From positions 62,001-126,000 of the forward strand of contig QYAI01000010.1 of NCBI GenBank assembly GCA_003988855.1: a stretch of DNA of 64,000 nt, in the 5' to 3' direction. The notes beneath the pieces were generated by a model. The model was not told the origin of the DNA and made no database searches. It worked only from the letters and a program-made list of their open reading frames with translations. This DNA comes from Arachnopeziza araneosa (lineage: Eukaryota > Ascomycota > Leotiomycetes > Helotiales > Arachnopezizaceae). The translations under genes and the position numbers were made by a program. Below, piece by piece: positions 47,526 to 58,007 of this stretch (its first letter is position 1; each line of letters opens with the position of its first letter).

Positions 47526-48132
47526 CGTAAATCCCTCCCAAGGTACTACATCATTATTCGTACAGATTGCGTTTTCATCCTGACAAAACCAGCAATTCTT
47601 ATCAATATCACGCCTCGGCGTGCAAGGAAGCTTCAAATTTCGGCACCTACGGCAGGGGTCCCGTAGTGGACGTTGTATGGCCCTGGCCGAATTGGCGACA
47701 ATAATCGACCTATGATACATAGTGCTTGTTTTCTGTCTCTTACCGCCTCGCGTGGCTTCATACTCTGCTCGTCCGTTAGATTATAAGGTTCTGCGGAGCC
47801 AGGCGGAGCCAAGATGAAAAAGTCTCTCGTGGCTTTATGCTAGAATAGTTTACAGGCTTGTAACTTCGAAGAACTCTCAAATTTGGCTGTAGGTTCTGGA
47901 TCAGAGCTTCCATCTTTTTAAGTTCTCTAATCTATTTCGCCGCGCAAAAGTGACCGATATATTCTGACGTCTTCAGGAAGGTTATAAAGGCTTGAAGATC
48001 TTCAGTTGAATCGGAATTTCGTATTTTTGAAGCTGTTCGAAAGGCCCCTCCATCAGGAAATCTCAAGTCCAAAAGCTCTTTCAAAAAGAGAAGCGCATCT
48101 TCTGGCGCAGTTGGCCTATTCTGCTGCGGCAT
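47523..48132 (-). pseudogene. Broken Cys-rich (zinc-binding-like) gene
   Basis: Reading from ATG 48132 (MPQQNRPTAPEDALLFLKEL) gives a protein-like frame to 47932, where a TAG interrupts it. The same frame then continues as convincing coding sequence (IRELKKMEALIQNLQPNLRV ... WLRLAPQNLII) to about 47780. There a single-base shift is needed to enter the next frame (RAEYEATRGGKRQKTS), which runs through a Cys-rich module to the stop at 47523. The module has the spacing C-X2-C-X6-C-X10-C-X2-C-X6-C (DPCRRCRNLKLPC, then CWFCQDENAIC), reminiscent of a zinc-binding cluster. One nonsense codon and one frameshift, with no sensible intron to remove either, make a pseudogene the simplest reading. Family unknown. 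Confidence 0.6.
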
Positions 48133-48445
48133 TTCTCAATGAGCATTGAAGTTGATCCGATTTACACCCGGTGCTCCACACCAAATCACAGTGTCACTCC
48201 TCCCTCTGGGATTTCTTTACGAAGGCAAGACAGAGGTTTTCCCAGAGCTCTATGACAAGCTGGCCATTTGCCTAGCAAGAAGATTATTTCGAGCTATGGT
48301 AGCCAATTGAAAGTAACTAAGAACTCTAAACCTAGCTTAATATATTAACTGCAGCTAATTTATTCATTAATACTATACACACTGAGAGTGTGGTGTATAA
48401 GCCTGGCCCAGGTGTCGCACTAATTCGTGTCTTACTATCGTCTAT

Positions 48446-48704
48446 GTTTTTAATTGTTGTATATTAAATTCGACATTCAAACCCTTTCAATTGTTGTACA
48501 TTGAATTCGACATTTAAAACCTTTTAATTGTTGTACATCAGATTCGACATTCAAATCATTTCAATTTTTATACATCAAATTAACCTTCAAAAACGTTTCA
48601 TTGTCGCATGTTAAATTCTAAATTTAAACCCGTTTAACTAATATAAGTCAAATTTAACATCTAAACAACTTGAATTCTCGCATGTCATATTTGATATTCA
48701 AAAC
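48446..48704. repeat. 37-nt minisatellite, copy 2 (about 7 units)
   Basis: Seven consecutive units of 36-38 nt. Units 1-3 are close to each other (AATTGTTGTA(T/C)AT, then ATTCGACATT(C/T)AAA) and units 4-7 are progressively diverged. Same unit as 47262-47378. Confidence 0.8.
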
Positions 48705-48784
48705 AACTTCGGGAAGAAAGTCTTTAACGATATAGAATAAAACAATATATAGTACTTTTAAACCCTTATATTAATGCGTAGTAG

Positions 48785-48925
48785 GTATTTGTTTAATGAT
48801 TTGAAACACAGAAGCGTGCTACAAATCATTGCATCTCCTACCTAGTGCTGGCTCTTACGCTAGTGACCTAAACAGAGTTCGGATTGGCTTCTGTTCGTAG
48901 CTGCTCCATCTCGTCCTTCGACTTC
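48785..48925. repeat. Shared flank block, copy 2
   Basis: Direct repeat of 47390-47525 as described there. In this copy the neighbouring Cys-rich gene is not present. Confidence 0.75.
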
Positions 48926-49251
48926 GGATTTCCAGGAGACAAGCAAATTCACTGTATTCTTTCACGTGGTTGACTAATAATGTAGTAGTATGAAGCTAAG
49001 AGTTGTCACGAGACCAATTCGGAGGCTTGGAAAGCAAGTTGATGGCTCTATTCAGACCATTCTAAACTAGAGAAAGAAGAGCAAGAAGCTTTAAGTTCTA
49101 CAGTAGGTTTATTTACTCCAGACGCGTCGGAACGCGCTAGTCTGCCTGGGTGCCTAAGTACAGCCTCACGGCTCTGCCTCGAAGGCACGTGATCACGAAT
49201 CTAGTAGTTCCTATTCGTAACAAGAGTAATCGGGATTTAGATTGACTATTA

Positions 49252-50906
49252 CCCCGCTCTATTGTAAAGGTCTCCTCCCTTGATGCCATGTCCTTCGTCT
49301 ATAAAAACGCGCCTAAAGCACCCGGATAAACCCTGAATATCATCTCGCTTCGTGCTTCCCACAAGTCTTATCTCAACCCCATCTGGTCGTTCATAGAATT
49401 TTGCTGCTGCAGGATGTTGCAAGGACTAAGCTTCAAGACAACATTACACAAGCCGACTGTTGTACCATTGCTCCGGAGTCTTTCCACTGCCAATTGGTGG
49501 CTCAACGTTGAAGATTTCATCTTTTTTCGTTAGAAATGATAACTCTGGCAAAGAATAGTCGATAACTCTTAGAGAATCTAATCTGAGGTTGTTGCTTAGC
49601 TTTTGAACCCAACTATTTACCATCGATGCCGGACAACCAAGCAGAGTTGGATTAGTACTCATAGTGGCAATTTGAGGAAACTCCTTGTATTTGGGAAGTT
49701 TTCTCGCCCGGTAAACTTTCTTTACCAGTAAAAGATAAGCCAGGACAATGATCAACTTTCCAGAACCACAAAAATCATTTAGTATCGGACCCGGAATTCC
49801 CTGGGTTATTCCTCTTTGAAAAAGCCAGTACAGGGCGGTTACTTGATGAGGCAACAAGCAACCGGGCTGCCCGTCTTGATTGAGTAAATCAGGACCATCA
49901 ATGACCGGAAATTCAGGATCAAGCTCGAAGAAATCGCAAGATTTTGGATAATCTTGTTCCTGGAATCTAACTTTGTCCATCGCGAACTCGAGTTCTTATT
50001 GGTCATTGAAAATTTTGACATCTTCAAGTTCGGGATTTAGCTTGAGATTTGGACGTCTTGCATCTTCGCCGAGAGAGTCTCGATCTTGACCAGGATTGTA
50101 CAGTCTGCATCCAAGACCACCTTCTCTCCCTTCAGAATTGGCTCATCCTCTCTGAAATACAGAAATGGAATTTCTTGACCGAAAATTCCCGCGATTCTCA
50201 TTTGTTGCAAACACTAATCAGAAGAGTTTGGGATTTTTCTATTTCTGATTTGCGCGATCTAGCTCGGATTGTTCCATTTGGGAGCTAGCTCCTGGACGAT
50301 CTGGAAAACCAAAGTTTTCTGGATATCGAGTTGTAGATTTAGGAAAATGGGTCTCAGGCCTTGCTTCGTGTTGGGAGAGATCGACTTCTCTCCTAAGTAG
50401 GTTTGCTGACCGATTTCCACGATCTCTAGTCTCATCCTTCAGCACAAACAGGATGAAAGTGTGAGCCCCCTCTATCATAGGAAAACTGATGTTGGTGTTG
50501 CTGTCATTAAACAAGAAGATATTGGAAAGGCATTGATAACCAACACAATGGCTCTGCATATGTAGTCTTTGGCAGTCCGATTTCTCATATCATCTTCTCC
50601 GGCACTTTCGAAGTATGTAGGAGCATTTTCGAGTATGTGATTTTACACCGCTAAACATCTAACCATGTCTCACCTCTTAGAGTTTTAGCTTTGTTTGAGT
50701 TTTCCATTGGAATCAGCACTCATTAATTCATTGATGATATTGTCCATCCCAGACACTCCACAAATATCTTCCGTATAGCTCAAATCTAGCGCGTCGAGTC
50801 CTTTGCGGACAGAGGTTTGGGTTTGAGCGACAGCCCTTTTATGCTTCTCGGATGTGCACCCGAAAGATCCTTTTTGGTTCCGTAAAGTACTTGGACTCGA
50901 AGACAT
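49252..50906 (-). pseudogene. SNF2-family ATPase remnant, truncated
   Basis: One reading frame on the minus strand, from about 50568 to 49252, keeps protein character across six stops (TAG 50239, TGA 50218, TGA 50143, TAA 49996, TAA 49444, TAG 49426). It contains the SNF2-like Q/motif I region (LLPHQVTALYWLFQRGI, then the degenerate Walker A NDFCGSGKLIIVLAYLLL), a motif Ia-like segment (NPTLLGCPASMVNSWVQKL) and, beyond the fifth and sixth stops, the Walker B/motif II RRVFIDEGHGIKGGD (DEGH at 49288-49299). An upstream exon probably starts at ATG 50906 (MSSSPSTLRNQKGSFG) and may join across a GTGAGA intron, with a further TAA near its end. The helicase C-terminal lobe is absent. SNF2 proteins remodel chromatin or act in DNA repair. 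This copy cannot make a functional product. Confidence 0.7.
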
Positions 50907-50918
50907 TCTGAAAAGTCT

Positions 50919-51711
50919 TTAGGAGGTTTCGATCTGAAAATCTGCAAAGTTCTGATCTTGACCGTCTGATCTTAAAGATAACGCTGGAGCTGGCGATGAT
51001 GAGCCAATACTTCTCAAGGCTCTGAATCGTGTACTTGAAAGTGATAGCGAAGGTTGAGTTGAAGGTGATGGTGAAGGTAAGGTAATAGTAAAGGTGACGG
51101 TGAAGGTAAGGTAATAGTAAAGGTGATGATGAATGTAATCATGCTTCAGTAATTCTAGATCCCTACCAGACCAGAGAGTGACATCTACGACCAATGGTGA
51201 GATAAAGTGATGTGAAACCCTTCTGAAATGCTAGCAAAATCATCAATTAGTCTTCGTCTACCTCTTCAATTTTTCGATCTTCGATCTAGCCTCACCTCCA
51301 ATAGTCTCTACTCAATGCAATCTCCTCGTCTTCTGCCTCACATGGTTCGAAAATTTTATGATTTTGCCAATCTCTGAAGAAGCTGAGTGCCAAGAACTCG
51401 GCGTAAATTCTTGACCCCAACCTTTGTAGAACCGCCGAAAGTACTTGTTGCTCGGACAAGTCGGTTGACAATGCTTGTGGTCGTCTGTTCTCTTTGTTTT
51501 TGATTCGATTTGAGAATTTTATAGTACTATAATTGAAGAATACTTTAAAAAATATGAATAATCGAGGGTACGTGTTACATAAGTTATGGACGTCATGAAT
51601 TTGTCCCATGATCTTTTGTTTCAGATAGAAATTCTCGTCGGCCGCTGCGAAGTTCTTGATGCTTTCCTCAAGTTTCCGAGTCGTGGGGTCGATGATTAGG
51701 AAGAAATTCAT
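50919..51711 (-). CDS. Possible three-exon gene, 224 aa, unknown
   Basis: Exons 51711-51572, 51526-51296 and 51222-50919 join in frame through introns of 45 and 73 nt (GTACCC and GTGAGG donors, TATAG and TTCAG acceptors). The product begins MNFFLIIDPTTRKLEESIKN and has a helical middle (VLSAVLQRLGSRIYAEFLAL). Exon 3 reads through a 29-nt tandem repeat, giving a Thr/Tyr/Pro-rich low-complexity stretch, then a Ser-rich tail. An acceptor just before the ATG suggests upstream exons may exist. No family recognised. It ends only 13 nt before the SNF2-like relic's probable ATG, so it could be part of the same decayed locus. Confidence 0.35.
51064..51121. repeat. 29-nt tandem repeat, two units
   Basis: Units 51064-51092 and 51093-51121 differ at one position (T/C); a third partial unit follows. 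The unit is GGTGA(T/C)GGTGAAGGT then AAGGTAATAGTAAA. Because 29 is not a multiple of three, the two copies are read in different frames by the possible exon on the minus strand. Confidence 0.9.
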
Positions 51712-52196
51712 GTCTATTGCATAGTAAATGATATATTTACAGACCAAATACTATTGAATTTGACAAAATGCTTGCAAAATTACTTGCAACAACGGTGAAA
51801 ATTCACTGCAGAGCAAGGGTGAGTGTCTTCTTATACCTAGAATCTCGGCCTATGCTTGTTACAAGTAGATAGGTATGTAAATCAGCAACTAAACTGATAA
51901 TTTAATTCCGCTTGTTGCACAATACAGTTAAATGATTGCCTAGATATCTTTGAAATCACTATTATAGTCTTGATTGTTGTTTGAGTACTCAACGTTCCTT
52001 GTGAGAATCTAATTATACCAATCAGGTATCAAACAGCCACGATATATTTTGGGCGCCATTTTTGTTGCTAATGCAAACATAACCCGATTCATCAGGATCG
52101 GAATTAAAAGTGAAGGCGTTGTTGCTTACAATGCCCCCTTTCCGAATCTCGCTTAACGCAAGCGAGGGGAGAGCTCAACCCAACTTCTAAACTTAA
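51712..52196. other. AT-rich intergenic region left of the transposon
   Basis: No gene seen. A short palindrome, CTCGCTTAACGCAAGCGAG, lies about 30-50 nt outside the left end of the transposon. Confidence 0.5.
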
Positions 52197-52198
52197 TA

Positions 52199-52282
52199 GT
52201 CGGTGCACCGCCCACTTCGCATTCGCTTGTGGTCGGCGAAAGCAAGTGTGAGCCCGCAAGCGAAAGTGTGAGGGCTGGAATT
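52199..52282 (+). repeat. Transposon terminal inverted repeat, left
   Basis: Reverse complement of 54460-54542 except for a one-base indel (GCGAAAGTG here, GCGAAGTG at the other end). It contains subterminal GCGAA/TTCGC motifs repeated several times, a common arrangement for transposase binding sites. Confidence 0.93.
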
Positions 52283-52339
52283 GAAAACCGAAGTATCTTT
52301 ATATACAAACAGCAGTACAAAGTGACTTAATTTATTCAT

Positions 52340-54376
52340 TTAATCCTCAAAACTAATAAAATCTGCATTTCTCTGAATTGAATCCATAGAATCCACTGAG
52401 GTAGAACCATCAGAATCATCGTCGCTCTCTAAATGGCCTATTTTATCACCCCGCTCTACTTCTGAATCGGATGGAATTTCGATTGGATTCTCTCCTAAAG
52501 GAACTAGACAAACGCTCGAATTAGAGCTTTTATCACTCTGAATAGCTGCTTGAGCCTCTATAAGCTCTTGTACTAGCGCAGGAGGAGGCTGAAGAGCTTC
52601 GAGGTCAGCAAAGGTTAGATTTCGATCTGGTTCGTGAATATCGTCAAGAAGCAGTGCATCTGCAAATTCGCCAGCGTGTCGCCTTTGCCAATATAGCGCT
52701 TTATTCGTCTTCATATCCTTCCGAGCTTGAATACCAATAGCTTTTTGTGAATTCTTAGCCTTATTGACTGCAATCTGGATTTTTCGCTGAGCCTTCCGAA
52801 TTGCTTCCTTTCCTTCGAATTCAGCCTTCTGCTCCATTTTTGCTCGAGCAGCAGCGACGCTAATAGCTCCACCTTTGTGTATCCTCCGCTTTGATCTTTG
52901 CCTTCGTGATAATTCAGCGTTGAGCTTCGCTTTCAGGTTCGAGAGGCTTTCTTCCATTAGAGCTGCTCCTGCTACGAGGCCTCTAACTTCCTTAAAAGCG
53001 TCAGTAAAGCGCTCTCGATATGGCGAGCTCGCTAGCCCAATTGCTCCTCTATCAAGAACCTCATTTATAGTCGCGCTCGCTTCGAAGAAGGTTCGTGGCA
53101 GTCGTAGAAGGGTAGGTTGTTCATGAAGCATTTGCTCTTGCTGCCGCTGCTAGGACGCTCTCCTCCTTCCATTGTATTCGCGCCTCTTTTTTAGACCAGC
53201 TTTCGAATTGACAGGCCACATTCCAGTCTCTTTAAAGCCGTTTTGTATAGTCCATGGCTGGAGAGCGTCTTCTCGAATCTGCGGAAGGTCTCGAAAGAAA
53301 GAGGAAATCGAATACTCGAAGTCGAGAGCCCTGATCGCATGATGCAGAGCCTTTTGGTGAGCTTGCTTCCACGGCCGAAATACCTTCACGTCAAGAGGCT
53401 GCAAAGCGTGCGTTTCGTGCGATGGAAAGGTAAAGACTGCAATATGGTTTTCAGCTGCTTTTATTACAAATGGAGGATATTCGTGAGTAGTGTGGCCGTC
53501 GCAAAGGAGAAACTGCCATGGCTTCGTTGACCCCGCACCTGTGTGAGCAATAAAGAAATCGAGCCACTCTAAAATCACCGTATTATTAGTATATCCAGAT
53601 AGAGTAGGAGTAATCACGTCTTTGCCAGAGAGCTTATGATTAATCCAGCTCTCTATCACTGCTTTTCCAGGTAAAATCACGAAAGCAGGCAGGTGCGCGC
53701 CTGCTGCGTTGACAGTCTCGAGCACAGTAACCGATGTACGATTCTCTGCCGTTCCGGTATACAGCTCAGTCATATAGTATGGAACTACTACTTGCTCGGA
53801 GCTTGGAACACCAATTCGTATGCCTGTCTCGTCTATATTCCAGACACGCTTTGCCTTCTTAATAGAGTAAAGCTTAAGAGCAGCTCTATACTTCGAAAAC
53901 CAGTCTACAATATCCTTATCTGTATGCGACTCGAGGCGCTCTCTTGCAATAGGCTTTGTATGAATAGTTCGAAGCGTTTGCTCGTCGTATTTAGCTTTAA
54001 ACCAGCTTGAGAACCAGCGGTCAGATAGCTCTGAGCGGCCTTGCTTCATCAATAAAAAGGTGATAGCACTTCGTACTAAAAGCTTCGTTGCTCCTAGCTG
54101 ACCTGGTTTAGCGTTCTCAGCACAGTATTTAAATATAACTGCTTCGTCTTCTTTATACAAAATCCGATTATTACCACCTCGTGAATTATGTAGGCCTCTT
54201 TTATTGCGCTTCCTAGCTTGAAGTCGAATCCAGGCTACTCGAATCGTATGAGTATATTAAGGAATACCGTAGATTCGAGCGGCAGTAACAGGCTTCTCTT
54301 TTGCGTCTTCTGGTAGGCTGTTTAGCCATTCTACAGCTTCTTGGACCTTTCGTTTATTCTCCGGAGATAATTTCAT
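52340..54376 (-). pseudogene. Fot1/pogo transposase with two in-frame stops
   Basis: A single frame of 679 codons runs from ATG 54376 (MKLSPENKRKVQEAVEWL) to the TAA/TAG-type stop at 52340. It is interrupted only by TAA at 54257-54259 (after RIYGIP) and TAG at 53150-53152 (after GRRRAS). The N-terminus carries a psq-type helix-turn-helix ending AARIYGIP, followed by a CENP-B-like DNA-binding region (GATKLLVRSAITFLL, RWFSSWFKAKY). The DDE_1 catalytic core shows VWNIDETG, LLCDGHTTH and LQPLDV, with 35 residues between the second and third aspartates. The C-terminal 260 residues are basic and coiled (LSRRQRSKRRIHKGG) with an acidic end (HLESDDDSDGS). Both stops are one C-to-T change from CAA and CAG. 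The enzyme would cut and paste the element at TA sites if restored. Confidence 0.9.
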
Positions 54377-54459
54377 TTTGAGGATCAAGTAGTGATCGAG
54401 TTCGCGGTCAAATGGGCAAAGAGTTGTGTGGTTCAGTACTAATTTACTAGCGATTTTGA

Positions 54460-54542
54460 TTTTCCAGCCCTCACACTTCGCTTGCGGGCTCACACTTGCT
54501 TTCGCCGACCACAAGCGAATGCGAAGTGGGCGGTGCACCGAC
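54460..54542 (-). repeat. Transposon terminal inverted repeat, right
   Basis: Pairs with 52199-52282. Identity is essentially complete apart from the one-base indel, which argues for a recent insertion. Confidence 0.93.
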
Positions 54543-54544
54543 TA

Positions 54545-57500
54545 TTACATTTTTATACTGATTGTATTATAATGACTTTATAAAATTCCTTTACTTGATG
54601 AAATTTTCACTTTGCAGTATTATTATTATATATACCAAGGCCTTCAAACCCAAGGATTTCTGAATTGCCTTTGCCTTTAACTGATTTTTGCCTTGGTATT
54701 TCTTCCAGGCTAGACGCGCTAGCATCTCCTGCCATAATAGGATCTGGATGGGTTTTGGCTATCTATAAATTACTATGGTGAACTCTTGTGTCTATGAATT
54801 TGTTCGATTGCCTGAATCAGGATCAGTAAGACCGTTTGATATTACAAGAAACAAATATGCGAAAGTGAGCTCGAGTAAGCTTGCCTTGATATTTCGTGCC
54901 TTCGAATGAGGATATCATGCGATGCATAATAGGGAATTCGCGATTCGAGATTAAAGAAAGTTTGATAGACTGAAACAACAAAAACTTGTTGTTGTCGTTG
55001 TTGTTATTGAAGGTTGGACGGAAGAATTATTTTGGGGAAGAAAGTAAAAGGGGGGGTGATGAAGCTAAGCAAAGATGTCTGTCAAGTGCGAATTCACTTG
55101 CGTGTTACATGACCATTACAGGACTTGAGGTACCTTCCTACCTAGGTAGATACTTCAAATTAAGTAGATAGTGTAGTGGGGTTCTAGGGTGCATGACATT
55201 TTTCGGTCATTTCCTAGTAGAAGCACGTGTTGAGGACTCTCTATACAGGAGGTCCTACTGAGCACCTACACAAGAAGGAAGAGACACACAGAAGAGATTC
55301 ATGGAGTACGGAACACACAGCAGCAGAAGATTCATGGTTAGAGAAGGAAGATAGATTGTGTTGTTACGAATGGAGCATTGATCATACGGATCTTATTGAC
55401 TTATATTCTTTTCTTACTGATTCATTGATTTATCTACTTGTTTGCTTGTTGTTTACAATGCTTTTTAGTCTTTCGAACACACGGTTTTTGCTTTAGGTTC
55501 TTGCTTCAGTTGTTCTTCCGAAATATACATATCGAGAGTCAGCTGAGAGCCAACGAGATTCTTATTTTTATTGGCTGCTCCTCCTACCCTCGTACAATAG
55601 CTAAGTATCTCGGTATTCAAGGTACTTCAAAAAGCCATATTTGATAATAAGTATATGTTACCTACGAAAACAGGCAAAGCTAAATGTATATATATGATCT
55701 TGAATTAATTTGCTAACATAACAATGATTTATATATTTCAGTTTAGACGAAAGAAAACCTACAAAAATAAATAGTTTTATAGGAATAAATTATCACAGTT
55801 ATAGGCTAAAGTAAAATAGTTCGAAAATTGTCGGGATGTAATTATTTAGAATCGGCTGTTCAATGCAATGCATTTTTAAGCAAGTGGCGTCGAACAGTAG
55901 AAATCAAGCAAATCGTTCTAGATAGATCATTCTAGATGGAATAATTAAGTGAAAGTCTCAGAAACAGAAATAGAGTAATTGTTCAAGCTAGATGAAATTC
56001 TTAAGAAAAATGTGTATAGCCTTAAATAGAGATAATTGTTCAAAAATAAGTGAATCTAGGGCAAAGGGTAATTAGGCCAGATAAGCGCTTCTTTGCTCTT
56101 TACTTTTCGACTTGAAGGATTGTGGTCTTCTCTCGCCCTCACGCAGTTGATTCTTAATAGCTTCATCAAAGCACAATCAGATAATGGCGTCAAGATGTTT
56201 CTCTTGAACAGTTTCACTAAAAAGAAAGAAAAATAGCATTCATATTGACAAATGATTTACTTGGTAGTGATATTAGAGGGTTTTATACATACCAAATCCA
56301 AGCATTTCTAGCCTGTTATCTAAAAGACGGCTCGCCATCCTCAGATTCAAGACAGCCACCCCGCTACTTCCAGATGTATGTTTCAATGAGCAGTAGAATT
56401 TATTTTAAGTCGTGTAAGAATTGAAGGCCAAACCATTTTTATCCTGTTATATTATTATGTTCGCCAAGTAAACCTTCTCCTGGTAAAGATCGTTATTCTG
56501 ATTGGTTAGCACATAGCTCCGTTCAACTTATAATTTCTCAGTATGCCTATCTATCGAAATCGTAAGAGGCTCTTACCTATATAAAATAAGAAAATCAACA
56601 AATAGATCAAAATATTTAAACTTCACTTAAAATCGAAGCTGTCAAAATTCGTCTTCGCCAAAGCGTCAGGAGATCATAAAGTCGAAGCTCAAATACCACA
56701 ATCTTTACTCTACCAAAGTCGATAAAAACTCTAGATAATAAAAGATGAGTATCTAAGAGCTATGAAGTTTCAGTTTCAAGTGCTTGTTTAAGACAAGCAT
56801 TGACATTTTGCGGTTTGATTTTTTCATTCGGCGAAGACGAATTTTGCCCGCCTCGAATCAAGCACGTCATTGGGACATTAACGCAAAATATATACCAATC
56901 GCCAAAATCCACAAGAAGAATTCAGGTCACCCTCAGCTCCTCAAAACCTCTTAGTGGTCGTTAGAGGCAATTCCAATCTGTAACTGGTGAGCTAATACCA
57001 ATAAGAGTCTCTGTGGCGGTTTTTGACTGACCCAAATCTAGCAACTCGGTGCTCTGGCTTGAGAGCAGAGCAGACATTTAGGAATGGATATTCTGCAACA
57101 AAGCTGTTATATTTTGATAAATTTTAGCTGTCTCTCACATCCCCATTTCCTTTTGGAAGATTCTTCAATAAAATCGACCGTTGACGCCAGATTGTGTTTT
57201 TACCTCGAGCGATTTTCCTTTGATTAGAGCGTTAAAAGAATCTTGATTTTGCCTGACCACTTAGAACTTGGCTTTCCGCTCAGTCACGGTAGAGGTCGTT
57301 GCAATGGCAAGATATCAAGCATTGAGATTTCTTCTTTATCCGGTCAGTGGTATCTATCTACCTTTGAAGTTCTTGCTACTCTCGCCTCCTCGCCTCTACA
57401 TCAGACTGACAGCGTTCTACCTTACGCTTGTGTAAAATCTTCTCTGACTTAAGGTTTGCTACACGGCAGTCAGCCTGAGATATCTTCAACAGAAGTGAAC

Positions 57501-58007
57501 CGATCAACGCGTTGACGATCGCATCTTGTTTTCGAGATCTAAGAGATCGGCAGCATTGACCGTAGCTAGATGTCAATCATCTAGCCCAATTTTTAGGGGA
57601 AGCAACGTACCCAGGCCCTATGCTGCCATCGATACTAAGTATCAAACTCATTCCTAGGTTGAGGACGACTAAAAATAGCCCCGTATATCCAACGCTATAA
57701 GTCAAGTATTAGCTTCCGGCCGTGATTCACCAATAACACTGATGGCGGCTTGATTTTTCTTGTTCTCTTTCTTCCGTTCGAATTTTGAATTATATTCTTT
57801 CAGTACAAGCCTGGCTCTCGAACTTGATTTCCTTGCTCTACTCTACTAGCTTAATTCGGCTAGCGAAAAGCTTGGCCAATGTGCGACTAGACGAAAACTC
57901 TGGCGCTTCGTAAATTAGGCAGTTGTGCCTGAGGCTCAACTTTGCAGCAAACCATTTTCTATACTTTGCGAACTACGGACCCGAGGTTCGCACACTTATC
58001 CAGAACA
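54545..58007. other. AT-rich intergenic region
   Basis: About 3.5 kb with no supported gene. Frames at 54986-55171, 55227-55644 and 57243-57452 lack domains and have AT-driven composition. A perfect 17-nt inverted repeat is present (56643-56659 and 56830-56846). The palindrome CCTAGGTA occurs near 55140. The promoter of the gene at 58008 lies at the right end. Confidence 0.45.
56643..56846. repeat. 17-nt perfect inverted repeat with 170-nt spacer
   Basis: CAAAATTCGTCTTCGCC at 56643-56659 is the exact reverse complement of 56830-56846. Pairing does not extend beyond 17 nt. A smaller hairpin (TGCTTGT...ACAAGCA) lies inside at about 56780-56798. It may be the end of an old small element. Confidence 0.7.

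Larger units (their letters stand above)
48133..49251. other. AT-rich sequence with minisatellite
   Basis: Contains copy 2 of the minisatellite and its shared flank. From 48925 to 49250 I see no gene. The frame of the adjacent SNF2-like relic loses any protein-like character beyond 49251. Confidence 0.5.
52199..54542. mobile_element. Fot1/pogo-type DNA transposon (Tc1/mariner superfamily), 2344 bp
   Basis: Nearly identical terminal inverted repeats of about 83-84 nt bound the element, starting GTCGGTGCACCGCCCAC. It is flanked by TA on both sides (52197-52198 and 54543-54544), the usual target-site duplication for this superfamily. The interior is filled by one transposase frame on the minus strand with a pogo-type DD35D catalytic core. 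Both ends and the TA duplication are intact, so the element is structurally complete. Two nonsense codons inactivate its transposase; trans-mobilisation by another copy's enzyme would still be conceivable. Confidence 0.93.

Noticed and set aside
46800..57900. CRISPR-like reading of the 37-nt tandem units
   Set aside because: Units are directly adjacent without unique spacers, and the host is a eukaryote. They form a minisatellite.
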